From Nocardioides panaciterrulae (lineage in GTDB: Bacteria > Actinomycetota > Actinomycetes > Propionibacteriales > Nocardioidaceae), in assembly GCF_013409645.1 (NCBI RefSeq), contig NZ_JACCBG010000001.1, forward strand, positions 3,780,001-3,844,000: 64,000 nucleotides of DNA, written 5' to 3'. Under the pieces are notes generated by a model. That model had not been told where the DNA came from. It did no database searches and worked only from the letters and a program-made list of their open reading frames with translations. The position numbers and the translations under genes are program-made. The number at the start of each line of letters is the position of its first letter. The first letter of the stretch is position 1. Below are positions 8,334-15,682 of this stretch, piece by piece.

Positions 8334-8540
8334 TCAGCCGGCGTTGAAGTAGCTGTTGCGGAGGTACTCGTTCGCGTCCTCCTCGCGGACCCGGAACGAG
8401 CGGCCCACACGTACGGCAGGCAGATCACCGTTGTGGACCAGGCGGTAGACGGTCATCTTGGAGACGCGCATCATCGCGGCTACCTCGGCAACGGTCAGGA
8501 ACTTCGCGTCGGAGATGTCCCCGGACGAGCTGTTTGCCAT
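8334..8540 (-). CDS. bdtA: Excisionase/MerR-like helix-turn-helix DNA-binding protein, BdtA type
   Basis: This 68-residue winged-helix protein has the central segment FLTVAEVAAMMRVSKMTVYR, then a short wing with VGRSFRVREED. This is the excisionase-like HTH family that includes Streptomyces BdtA (SCO3328) and mycobacterial Rv0500A. The ATG at 8540 gives the family length; a longer in-frame start at 8582 adds residues not seen in the family. It probably acts as a small DNA-binding regulator. The partner genes bS22 and bldN nearby are conserved. Confidence 0.85.
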   Translation of the reverse strand: MANSSSGDISDAKFLTVAEVAAMMRVSKMTVYRLVHNGDLPAVRVGRSFRVREEDANEYLRNSYFNAG

Positions 8541-8724
8541 CGTGCACCGACTTTCTTTGCGACGCGCCACCGGCTTCCCCACCGGTGATCACACGCGACG
8601 CGCACGGTGAGAATAGAGCCTGATGTGACTCGTGGGGAAGAGTTCGACCAGAGAAACGCCAGAGGTCCGGCGTGTCTCCTTGCATTCCCCACCAATTCTT
8701 TACTTGAGTCCCACTCTGACACGT

Positions 8725-9912
8725 TCATGGCAACGGATCGAGCCCATGAAAGGGGAAGATCTCGGTGCGGGTCGCGTGGATGGCCCGATCCAGCCAGGTC
8801 TCGGGGTCGTAACCCTCCGACCAGTCGCGCCAGGCGATCTCCCGGCCGTCGGTCAGCCGGTACGGCGGGGTGCGGCCCAGCCGGTCGCGCACCCAGGCCC
8901 GCCAGCCCGCCGGCGTCTCGGTGAGCGGGTCCAGGGGATGGCCCCCGACGATCGCCAGCAGGTGGGTCCACGCGCGCGGGACCACCTCGACCAGGGCGTA
9001 GCCGCCGCCACCCACCGCGACCCAGCGCCCGTCGGCGACCTCGTGGGCGAGGTCGTGCAGCGCGAGGTACGCCGCGCGCTGCCCGTCGACGGTCAGCATC
9101 AGGTGCGCCAGCGGGTCCTCGATGTGGGAGTCGCAGCCGTGCTGGGTGACCAGCACCTCGGGGTCGAACTCCCGCAGCAGCGCGGGCACCACCGCGTGGA
9201 AGGCCCGCATCCAGCCCGCGTCGCCGGTGCCGGGCGGCAGCGCCACGTTGACCGCGCTGCCCTGGGCGTCCGGACCTCCGGAGTCGTTGGGGAAGCCGGT
9301 GCCCGGGAAGAGCATCTGGCCGGTCTCGTGCAGGCTGATCGTGAGCACCCGCGGGTCGTCCCAGAAGATCCGCTCCACGCCGTCGCCGTGGTGGGCGTCG
9401 ACGTCGACGTAGGCGACCCGCTGGGCGCCCTGATCGAGCAGGGACCGGATGCCGACCGCGACGTCGTTGTAGATGCAGAAGCCGCTGGCCCTCTCGCGCA
9501 TCGCGTGGTGCAGGCCGCCCGCGATGTTGACCGCGTGCAGGCTCTCCCCGCTCCACACCTGGCGGAAGGCCTCCAGGCTCGCTCCCACCACGTGCGCCGC
9601 GGCGTGGTGCATGCCGGGGAACGTCGGGTTGTCCTCGGTGCCCAGCCCGAACTCCTCGTCGAGGACCCCGGGGTTGTTGCCGGCGCGGATGACCGCCTCG
9701 ATCAGCCGCGGGTCGTGCACGGTGGCGATCTGGCTCTCGTCGGCCATCGGCGCCGGGACCATCCGCAGCCCGCGGTCGAGCACGCCGAGCTCCTCGGCCA
9801 GCCGCATCGTGAGGTCGACGCGCACCGGCGACATCGGGTGGGCGGGGCCGAAGTCGTACTCGGTGAGCGACCGGTCGAAGACGACCGTCGCGGGTCCCGC
9901 ACAGTCAGGCAT
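8725..9912 (-). CDS. acuC: AcuC-like class I/II histone-deacetylase-family protein
   Basis: This 395-residue arginase/deacetylase-fold enzyme probably removes acetyl groups from protein lysines such as those of acetyl-CoA synthetase. The first active-site His pair is in GGLHHAMRE (near 134-136). The zinc ligands lie in DVDAHHGDGV, with Asp172 and His174. The zinc/Tyr loop GGGGYALVEVVPRAW is near 315-330. All catalytic blocks are present. The start at 9912 is chosen over a longer frame because TACCGT lies exactly 6 nt upstream, a leaderless arrangement, and the family begins close to this Met. It is transcribed divergently from trpS. Confidence 0.9.
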   Translation of the reverse strand: MPDCAGPATVVFDRSLTEYDFGPAHPMSPVRVDLTMRLAEELGVLDRGLRMVPAPMADESQIATVHDPRLIEAVIRAGNNPGVLDEEFGLGTEDNPTFPGMHHAAAHVVGASLEAFRQVWSGESLHAVNIAGGLHHAMRERASGFCIYNDVAVGIRSLLDQGAQRVAYVDVDAHHGDGVERIFWDDPRVLTISLHETGQMLFPGTGFPNDSGGPDAQGSAVNVALPPGTGDAGWMRAFHAVVPALLREFDPEVLVTQHGCDSHIEDPLAHLMLTVDGQRAAYLALHDLAHEVADGRWVAVGGGGYALVEVVPRAWTHLLAIVGGHPLDPLTETPAGWRAWVRDRLGRTPPYRLTDGREIAWRDWSEGYDPETWLDRAIHATRTEIFPFHGLDPLP

Positions 9913-9924
9913 GGGGGCACGGTA
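9913..9924 (-). promoter_or_regulatory. -10 element for leaderless acuC
   Basis: On the minus strand TACCGT (9924-9919) is followed by 6 nt (GCCCCC) and then the ATG. No Shine-Dalgarno sequence is present. Confidence 0.5.
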
Positions 9925-9995
9925 CCGGTCGCCCGTGCGGCCCCCGTCGTACTGTCGCGCTGCGAGACCGCGCGGCTCTGTGCCAAACTGTGGGC

Positions 9996-10040
9996 GTGCT
10001 GACCCGTCACCTCTCGACCCTCGGCTGGTGGCCCGCCTGA
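9996..10040 (+). CDS. trp leader peptide (14 residues, tandem Trp codons)
   Basis: The GTG ORF encodes MLTRHLSTLGWWPA and stops at 10040. Two consecutive TGG codons at 10026-10031 sit just before competing hairpins and 97 nt before trpS. This is the layout of a ribosome-mediated attenuator that reads charged tRNA-Trp. CAAACT ends 6 nt before the GTG, so the leader peptide itself may be translated leaderlessly. A similar Trp-codon leader is known for the auxiliary, indolmycin-resistant trpS of Streptomyces coelicolor. Confidence 0.75.
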   Translation: MLTRHLSTLGWWPA

Positions 10041-10092
10041 CGGCGGCCGCCTCCTTCCAGCACACCCTCTTCCGGCCGCCCACGGGCGGCCG
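10033..10092 (+). promoter_or_regulatory. Transcription attenuator of trpS (competing hairpins)
   Basis: Region 1, CCGCC (10033-10037), pairs with GGCGG (10042-10046). Region 2, GGCGGCC (10042-10048), can instead pair with region 3, GGCCGCC (10074-10080). Region 3 with 4 forms a hairpin of CGGCCGCCC (10073-10081) and GGGCGGCCG (10084-10092). A ribosome stalled at the Trp codons would free region 2 and favour the 2:3 antiterminator. A further 9-bp pairing, GCCCACGGG (10078-10086) with CCCGTGGGC (10107-10115), could also compete. No clear U-run follows the terminator hairpin. Confidence 0.65.
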
Positions 10093-10136
10093 TTGCCATG
10101 CGTGCACCCGTGGGCCCACCACCCAGGAGCACGTCC

Positions 10137-11090
10137 ATGACCACCACCCTCTCGCTGCTCACCCCGTCGGGCCGGCTGACGCTCGGCAACCTGCTCGGCG
10201 CGCTGCGGCCGATGGCCGAGCGCCAGGACGACGCCTACTACGGGCTCTCGGACCTGCACGCGATGACCACCCGTCACGACCCGGCACTGCTGCGGGAGCG
10301 CACCGCGGAGATGGCGACGCTGCTGCTCGCGGCCGGCCTGGAACGGGCCACGCTGTTCCGGCAGTCGGCGGTGCCGGCGCACACCGCGCTGGCCTACCTG
10401 CTGGAGTGCACGGCGCACACCGGCGAGCTGAACCGGATGATCCAGTTCAAGGAGAAGGGGCGCGGGCAGGACTCGACGCGCGCGTCGCTGTTCACCTACC
10501 CGGTGCTGATGGCGGCCGACATCCTGCTCTACCGGCCCTCGGTGGTGCCGGTGGGCGAGGACCAGCGCCAGCACGTCGAGCTCACCCGGGACCTCGCGAT
10601 CCGGTTCAACCGGACCTACGGGGAGGTGTTCACCGTGCCGGAGATCGTGACGCCCGCCGCGGGCGCGCGGGTGATGGACCTCGCGGACCCGACCCGGAAG
10701 ATGAGCAAGTCCGCCGACGCCGCCGGCTCGATCCTGCTGCTGGACCCGCCCGAGGTGGTGCGCCGCAAGGTCGCGCGCGCGGTGACCGACTCCGACACCG
10801 GGCCCACGTCGGTGCGGGCTGACCGGGAGGCCAAGCCCGGCGTCACGAACCTGCTGGAGATCCTGCTCGCCTGCGGCGGGTCGCCCGACGGGCTCTCGTC
10901 CTACGGCGCACTGAAGCGGTCGGTCACCGACGCGGTCGTGGCGGTGCTGGAGCCGCTGCAGAAGAGGTACGCCGACCTCGCCGCCGACCCGGCCCGGGTC
11001 GACGCGGTGTTCGCGGCCGGCGCCGTCCGGTGCCGGGCGGTCACCGCACCGGTGCTCGCCGCGGCCGAGGCGGCGATGGGGCTGGCCTGA
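10137..11090 (+). CDS. trpS: Tryptophanyl-tRNA synthetase
   Basis: This 317-residue class Ic aminoacyl-tRNA synthetase charges tRNA-Trp. The HIGH-equivalent is TLGN at 15-18 and the KMSKS loop is at 188-192 (TRKMSKSADA). The ATG at 10137 has an AGGAG site 8 nt upstream. An earlier in-frame ATG at 10098 would lie in the attenuator and is rejected. The upstream Trp-codon leader matches the regulated auxiliary TrpRS1 of streptomycetes (SCO3334). It may be the inducible copy, with a constitutive copy elsewhere. Confidence 0.93.
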   Translation: MTTTLSLLTPSGRLTLGNLLGALRPMAERQDDAYYGLSDLHAMTTRHDPALLRERTAEMATLLLAAGLERATLFRQSAVPAHTALAYLLECTAHTGELNRMIQFKEKGRGQDSTRASLFTYPVLMAADILLYRPSVVPVGEDQRQHVELTRDLAIRFNRTYGEVFTVPEIVTPAAGARVMDLADPTRKMSKSADAAGSILLLDPPEVVRRKVARAVTDSDTGPTSVRADREAKPGVTNLLEILLACGGSPDGLSSYGALKRSVTDAVVAVLEPLQKRYADLAADPARVDAVFAAGAVRCRAVTAPVLAAAEAAMGLA

Positions 11091-11105
11091 CTGGGTGTGT
11101 CCCTA

Positions 11106-11243
11106 TTAAGACCGAAGCGCACCCATCTGCCGATGCCAGGGCTGTGCATCGTCGGCGGTGGACCAGCCACCGTAGAACCGCGCGAGCGCGCTCGCGTCGG
11201 GCGCATCGACCGTCGGCAGGCTGCGCCTGAGCAGGTCCGACAT
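11106..11243 (-). pseudogene. Truncated VOC/glyoxalase-family gene remnant
   Basis: The 45-codon ORF overlaps the SRPBCC gene stop as TGATG, so it would be translationally coupled. Residues 9-27 (LPTVDAPDASALARFYGGW) look like the first strand and helix of VOC-fold proteins, which usually continue with a 'LLGWE'-type segment. Similarity stops there and the remaining 18 residues are unrelated. About 75% of a normal VOC protein is missing. A deletion or recombination close to the trpS end is the likely cause. Confidence 0.5.
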
Positions 11244-11770
11244 CAAACGATCTCCATCTGCTGGTAGGTCGGCGTGAGCTCTTCCCAGCGCGCCTTCCAG
11301 CCGGGCGCCCCGGCATCGGAGCCCCAGCCCTCCGGATGCACCGGGCCGTCGACCTCCAGCGACCGACCGAGATCCTCGAGGTGGACCCGCCAACCAGAGG
11401 CGTGGAACGGGAGGTGCGTCCTCGGCAGGCCGCGCTCCTCGACCACCAGCCGGGTCTTGGGGCCCTCCTCGGTGAGCCACGCCTCGATCTGCCCCTCGTC
11501 GTCTGCACCAGGCTCTGTCGTCAGCAGCAGGTGGTGGGGCGCGTCGCACACCTCGACGCGCGCCGGACCCGTCCAACTGCTCGTGAAGACGACCTGGATC
11601 GTGCCGCCGACGCGCAGGTCGCCGCCGACCCGGGCGAGCCAGCGGGCCAGCCGCTCGGGCGTCGTGCACGCCTGCCAGAGGTCGTCGATGTCGGTGTCGT
11701 AAAGGTCCTCGACCCGGACCGCTCCGCGGGTCTCGTCGAGTGCTCGCATCGTCGCGATCGTGGTCATCAT
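11243..11770 (-). CDS. SRPBCC (AHSA1/START-like) domain protein
   Basis: This 175-residue helix-grip protein begins with a typical segment VRVEDLYDTDIDDLWQACTT and has the Trp-rich C-terminal helix region PGWKARWEEL. The family binds small hydrophobic ligands in a cavity, and no enzymatic residues are assigned. It overlaps the arsR-type gene by 4 nt (ATGA) and the VOC remnant by 1 nt, so the three form a tight operon. ArsR/SRPBCC pairs are common in actinobacteria, where the ArsR protein represses the operon. Ligand unknown. Confidence 0.82.
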   Translation of the reverse strand: MMTTIATMRALDETRGAVRVEDLYDTDIDDLWQACTTPERLARWLARVGGDLRVGGTIQVVFTSSWTGPARVEVCDAPHHLLLTTEPGADDEGQIEAWLTEEGPKTRLVVEERGLPRTHLPFHASGWRVHLEDLGRSLEVDGPVHPEGWGSDAGAPGWKARWEELTPTYQQMEIV

Positions 11771-12081
11771 CGTGTCTTCTTTCCTCGTGCGATCTCGGTA
11801 TGGAGGGCGTCGAGCCGGCTCTCCCAGAGGCGGCGGTACTCACTCAGCCACTCGTCGACCTCGACGAGCGCCTCCGGGCGGAGTGTGTAGATCCGGCGCT
11901 GCGCGTCCTGATGTACGTCGACCAGCCCGGCTTCCCGCAGCACGCGGAGATGTCGGGACACCCCCGGGCGAGCGATCGGGAGAGCCTCGGCCAGCTCGCC
12001 CGCATTCGCCGGGTGGTTGCGGAGGATCTCGAGAACCGTGCGCCGGCTCTCGTCAGCCAGCGCATGCAGCACAGCGTCCAT
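11767..12081 (-). CDS. ArsR-family winged-helix repressor
   Basis: This 104-residue repressor has the HTH core AGELAEALPIARPGVSRHLR at about residues 27-46 and a beta wing AQRRIYTLRPEAL. No metal-binding Cys cluster is visible, so it is likely a non-metal ArsR member responding to another signal. It precedes the SRPBCC gene and shares an operon with it. The start is leaderless: TACATT is followed by 6 nt and the ATG at 12081. Tandem operator-like palindromes overlap this promoter, so it probably represses its own transcription. Confidence 0.87.
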   Translation of the reverse strand: MDAVLHALADESRRTVLEILRNHPANAGELAEALPIARPGVSRHLRVLREAGLVDVHQDAQRRIYTLRPEALVEVDEWLSEYRRLWESRLDALHTEIARGKKTR

Positions 12082-12087
12082 GGTGCT

Positions 12088-12122
12088 AATGTAGCCAGAT
12101 GGTTACGTACCCGCAAGGTTAC
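12088..12122 (-). promoter_or_regulatory. arsR promoter with two abutting 16-bp operators
   Basis: GTAGCC-AGAT-GGTTAC (12091-12106) and GTACCC-GCAA-GGTTAC (12107-12122) are two imperfect GTAACC-n4-GGTTAC-type palindromes placed end to end. The -10 TACATT (12093-12088, minus strand) overlaps the first one. Each palindrome has one mismatch. Confidence 0.6.
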
Positions 12123-12183
12123 GTTTGGTCCTGTGTAGAAGCGTCGTGACCGGGAGGTCGTGCAGGGCCCTAGATTGACCGAC

Positions 12184-12750
12184 GTGCTCGCTGATGAAGT
12201 CTGGCGCTATTCGCCGATCGGCCCGATCCCTACATTGATCGCCGGCTTCGTTGGCCTCACGCTCGTCGTCCACGTGACGTGGGTCCGGTCTGCGCGAACC
12301 CAGGTGATCACCTGGGCGCTCCTCGCCGCGTGCATTCTGGCGATTCTTGCCGTCACGGGCCGTGGCAGTCTTGGCAACGACGGCGGCGGGTTCAGTTGGC
12401 GCCTAGGGGACTCGATCCTCAGTGAGCTCCACAACGTCAACCGTGAACTCGGGCTGCTGAATGTCTTCGGGAACGTGGCAATGTTCGTTCCCGTGGGGTG
12501 GCTCGCCGCCCTGCTCGTCCGACGTCGCGGATTCGTCGTCGGCGCCCTGTCGGCGGCCGGGTTCTCCGCAGCCATCGAGATCTGGCAATCGTTGTCCGGC
12601 TCGTTCGGAGATATCGACGACGTGGTTCTCAATTCCGTGGGCGGCATGATCGGCGCATCCTTGGCCGTCTCGATTCAAGCCGCGAGCAGGCACCGGTCCG
12701 GCCGAAGGAACGAGGTTGCGGCGCATCACGCGGGTGCCGGTAGCGGCTAG
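12184..12750 (+). CDS. VanZ-family integral membrane protein
   Basis: This roughly 188-residue protein has four hydrophobic segments: near the N terminus, around the VITWALLAACILAILAV segment, around LGLLNVFGNVAMFVPVGWLA, and around VVGALSAAGFSAAIE. The conserved VanZ motifs are present: N-x-GN-x3-F-P-G and the later E-x-Q...DIDDVVLNSVGG. VanZ-type proteins are linked to teicoplanin resistance or envelope functions, but most are uncharacterised. The GTG at 12184 is preferred because TAGATT lies 7 nt upstream. A GTG at 12160 is possible but has its RBS only 2 nt away. The stretch is lower in GC than its surroundings (34 G/C in 60 bases at 12421-12480), suggesting transfer. Confidence 0.75.
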   Translation: MLADEVWRYSPIGPIPTLIAGFVGLTLVVHVTWVRSARTQVITWALLAACILAILAVTGRGSLGNDGGGFSWRLGDSILSELHNVNRELGLLNVFGNVAMFVPVGWLAALLVRRRGFVVGALSAAGFSAAIEIWQSLSGSFGDIDDVVLNSVGGMIGASLAVSIQAASRHRSGRRNEVAAHHAGAGSG

Positions 12751-12865
12751 GCACCGCCCGGATCTAGCCGCGACCCGCGCGAGCAGGGACACCCCCGTGG
12801 GCGTGCCCGAGGTCGGGCGCGGGCGGCGGCACCGGTCAGCGGTGCCCAACGGTGATCAGCGGTGA

Positions 12866-13780
12866 TCAGCGGTGATCGGCGGCCATGAACCCGGCGACCA
12901 CCCGGCCGAGCTCGTCACCGGCGTCCTCCTGCAGGAAGTGGCCGGCCTTCTCGACCACCGGGTGCTCGAGCCCCCGGGTCCCGGGCACCAGCTTGCGCAG
13001 CACCGGCGCCATCGCGCCGGTGATCGGGTCGCTGTCGCTGAACGCGGTCAGGAACGGCTTCTCCCACCGCGCGAGCACCGCCCAGGCCGCGCGGTTGGCC
13101 TCGGTGGCCGGGTCGTCGGGGCGGGTCGGCACCAGACCGGGCATCGCCCGCGGCCCGGCCTTGGCGGCCTCGTCGGGGAACGGCGCGTCGTACGCCGCCC
13201 GCGCCGCGTCGGAGAGCCCGCGCACGCAGCCGGCCGCGACCAGCCGCCCGACGTCCAGCACGTCGGCCCGCTCGACCGCGCGCCGGAACGCCCACCACAC
13301 CTCCGGCATGTCGTGGTCGCCGGTCGGCAGCCCGGTGTTCGCGGCCACGACGCGGGCGAACCGGTCCGGGTGCTCGGCGACCAGCCGCAGCCCGATCAGC
13401 CCGCCCCAGTCCTGCCCGACCAGCGTGACGTCGTGCAGGTCGAGGTGGTCGAACGCCAGCGCGCGCAGCCACTCCACGTGCCGCGCGAAGCTGTGGTCGG
13501 CCGCCGCCAGGGGCTTGTCGGAGCGGCCGAAGCCGACCATGTCCGGCGCCACGCAGCGCACCCCGGCCGCGACCAGCTCGTCGATGACCCGCCGGTAGAG
13601 GAACGACCAGGTCGGCTCGCCGTGCAGCAGCAGCGCGACCGGGCCGTCGGCGGGCCCGGCCTCGACGTACGCCATCCGCAGGGTGCCGCCGTCGGGGTCC
13701 GCGACCTCGGCGTAGCGCGGGCTCCACGCGAAGTCGGGCAGGGCGGCGAAGCGGTCCTCGGGCGTCCGGAACGTCTGCAT
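12866..13780 (-). CDS. Haloalkane dehalogenase (alpha/beta hydrolase, subfamily I type)
   Basis: This 304-residue enzyme hydrolyses carbon-halogen bonds to alcohol and halide. The oxyanion motif HGEPTWSFLYR is followed by the nucleophile elbow VGQDWGGLIGLR. The Asp nucleophile and following halide-binding Trp are both present. The acid is probably in the FSDSDPITG segment and the base is His in AGHFLQED. The set matches haloalkane dehalogenases of the DhlA-like subfamily rather than plain hydrolases. Activity and substrate range would have to be measured, since many annotated members are epoxide- or ester-active. CAGACT lies 7 nt before the ATG. The gene end carries tandem GGTGATCAGC units (12852-12881). 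Confidence 0.8.
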   Translation of the reverse strand: MQTFRTPEDRFAALPDFAWSPRYAEVADPDGGTLRMAYVEAGPADGPVALLLHGEPTWSFLYRRVIDELVAAGVRCVAPDMVGFGRSDKPLAAADHSFARHVEWLRALAFDHLDLHDVTLVGQDWGGLIGLRLVAEHPDRFARVVAANTGLPTGDHDMPEVWWAFRRAVERADVLDVGRLVAAGCVRGLSDAARAAYDAPFPDEAAKAGPRAMPGLVPTRPDDPATEANRAAWAVLARWEKPFLTAFSDSDPITGAMAPVLRKLVPGTRGLEHPVVEKAGHFLQEDAGDELGRVVAGFMAADHR

Positions 13781-13812
13781 GCCGGCCAGTCTGGCAGGCG
13801 GGCGGGCGGCGG

Positions 13813-14616
13813 TCAGGAACCTTCGGCGAGCGCCTTCGAGCGGTCCCGCGCGGCCTCCATGGCGGCGAGGAACGCCGCACGCACCTTGTGGATCTCCAGC
13901 TCCCGGAGCGCGGCGGCGGTGGTGCCGGCCGGCGAGGTGACCTGCTCGCGGAGCACCACCGGGTGTGTCCCGGTCTCCCGCAGCATCTTCGCCGAGCCGA
14001 CCAGGGTCTGCACGACCAGGTCGGTCGCGGTGGCGCGGGGCAGCCCGAGGTGGACGCCGGCCTCGATCATCGACTCGACGACGAAGAAGATGTACGCCGG
14101 CCCGGAGCCGGAGATCGCGGTGACCGCGTCCTGCTGTCGCTCCGGGATCCGCAGGACCCGCCCGACCGAGGCCATCAGCGCCTCGGCCTCCGCCAGGTGG
14201 CTGTCGTCGCAGTGCGAGCCGGGCGAGATCGCGGCCATCCCCTCGTCGACCAGCGCGGGGGTGTTCGGCATCACCCGGACCACCGCGACACCGTCGGGGA
14301 TCCGTGCCTCGATGAACGCGGTGGTGATGCCGGCGGCCAGCGAGACCACCAGCTGGCCGGCGCGCAGCTGGGGCGCGATCTCGGCCAGCAGGTCGCCCAT
14401 GTCCTGGGGCTTGACGACCAGCGCGAGGGTGTCCGCCCGCTCGGCGGCCTCGACGTTGGAGACGACGGCGACGCCGTACCGCTCCTCGAGCTCGCGGGCC
14501 CGCTCGGGCCGCTTCTCGCCGACCAGCAGGTTGTCGACGCGGCGACCGGCGCGGACGAGCCCCGAGAGGAGGGTCTCCCCCATCACGCCGGCGCCGAGGA
14601 TCGCGGTCTGCGCCAT
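13813..14616 (-). CDS. proC: Pyrroline-5-carboxylate reductase
   Basis: This 267-residue enzyme reduces 1-pyrroline-5-carboxylate to L-proline with NAD(P)H. The N-terminal Rossmann motif is GAGVMGETLLSGL and the mid-protein motif is VVRVMPNTPA. The family signature block SGSGPAYIFFVVESM leads into the C-terminal helical domain with TSPAGTT. It is 21 bp from the proline dehydrogenase gene, so synthesis and breakdown enzymes share a transcript. proC near ppx and bdtA is a conserved actinobacterial arrangement. Confidence 0.95.
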   Translation of the reverse strand: MAQTAILGAGVMGETLLSGLVRAGRRVDNLLVGEKRPERARELEERYGVAVVSNVEAAERADTLALVVKPQDMGDLLAEIAPQLRAGQLVVSLAAGITTAFIEARIPDGVAVVRVMPNTPALVDEGMAAISPGSHCDDSHLAEAEALMASVGRVLRIPERQQDAVTAISGSGPAYIFFVVESMIEAGVHLGLPRATATDLVVQTLVGSAKMLRETGTHPVVLREQVTSPAGTTAAALRELEIHKVRAAFLAAMEAARDRSKALAEGS

Positions 14617-14637
14617 GTCAGCCCCCTCCGGAGGGCG

Positions 14638-15573
14638 CTACTTCTTCGAGATCAGGGACTTGGCGAAGAATGACAGGTTCTGCGGGCGCTCGGCGAGACG
14701 TCTCATGAGGTAGCCGTACCACTCCCGGCCGTAGGGGATGTAGACGCGCACCGCCTCACCGGCCTCGGCCAACCGCTTCTGCTCCTCGGGGCGGATGCCG
14801 TAGAGCATCTGGAACTCATAGGAGCCCTGCGCGCGGCCGTAGCGGCTGGCCAGCGAGGAGGCGATCTCTACCATCCGCGGGTCGTGCGTCGCGATCATCG
14901 GGTAGCCCTGGCCGGCCAGCAGCACCTTCAGGCAGCGGACGTAGGACCGGTCCACCTCGAGGCGGTCCTGGAAGGCCACCGACTCCGGCTCGCTGTAGGC
15001 GCCCTTGCACAGCCGGACGCGGGAGCCCTCGTACGCCAGCGCGCGGCAGTCGGCCTCGGTGCGGTGCAGGTAGGCCTGGAGCACCGCGCCGGTCTCGGGG
15101 AAGTCCTTGCGCAGCTCGCGCAGCGTCGCCAGGGTCCGGTCGGTGGTCGTGTGGTCCTCCATGTCGAGGGTCACCGTGGTGCCGGCGTTGCGGGCGGCCC
15201 GGCAGATGGTGCGGGCGTGCTCGAGCGCCACCTTGTCGCCGATCTCCGGCACCGCCTGGCCGATCGCGGAGAGCTTGACCGAGACCTCGGCGTTGCGGGT
15301 CAGGCCCCGGGCCGCCAGCTGCTGGAGGGCCTCAAGGTAGGCCGCCACCGTCTTGTCCGCCTGCTCCACGTCGAGGGTGTCCTCGCCGAGGAAGTCCAGG
15401 GTGACCCGCAGCCCGTCGTCGGCCAGCCGGGCGGTGGCCTCCACGGCGGACTCGGTGGTCTCGCCGGGGACGTAGCTGGTCACGATGTCGGCCGAGACCG
15501 GCATCGTGCTGACGAGCTTCTTGACCCGCGAGCTGCGGGCCAGCAGGAGGATGGGCTGGCGGAGCAAGGACAT
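14638..15573 (-). CDS. putB: Proline dehydrogenase (monofunctional, FAD-dependent)
   Basis: This 311-residue TIM-barrel flavoprotein oxidises proline to pyrroline-5-carboxylate. Recognisable blocks are VKLSAIGQ, VTLDMEDHTTTD, and the flavin/substrate region YEFQMLYGIRPEEQKRLAE. The C-terminal YIPYGREWYGYLMRRLAERP has the two Arg that contact the proline carboxylate. It is the short, stand-alone type and no P5C dehydrogenase domain is fused. TAACCT is 7 nt before the ATG at 15573, so the transcript is probably leaderless and starts the putB-proC unit. Confidence 0.93.
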   Translation of the reverse strand: MSLLRQPILLLARSSRVKKLVSTMPVSADIVTSYVPGETTESAVEATARLADDGLRVTLDFLGEDTLDVEQADKTVAAYLEALQQLAARGLTRNAEVSVKLSAIGQAVPEIGDKVALEHARTICRAARNAGTTVTLDMEDHTTTDRTLATLRELRKDFPETGAVLQAYLHRTEADCRALAYEGSRVRLCKGAYSEPESVAFQDRLEVDRSYVRCLKVLLAGQGYPMIATHDPRMVEIASSLASRYGRAQGSYEFQMLYGIRPEEQKRLAEAGEAVRVYIPYGREWYGYLMRRLAERPQNLSFFAKSLISKK

Positions 15574-15682
15574 GCGGCACAGGTTACGCCGGGGCGGCCG
15601 CCTGCCTCCAAGCGGCGAGCACGTGTGTCCCGGGGCGGCCAGGGACGGCCCAGGATGGCCCGGGATGGCCCGGGCCGCCGGC

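Noticed and set aside
8495..8728. 77-codon ORF coupled to the acuC stop (starting MNVSEWDSSKEL)
   Set aside because: It overlaps the start region of bdtA, has no recognised family and weak coding character; only its ATGA overlap favours it.
10098..10136. Upstream ATG of trpS
   Set aside because: It lies inside the attenuator and extends the protein with unconserved residues; ATG 10137 has its own RBS.
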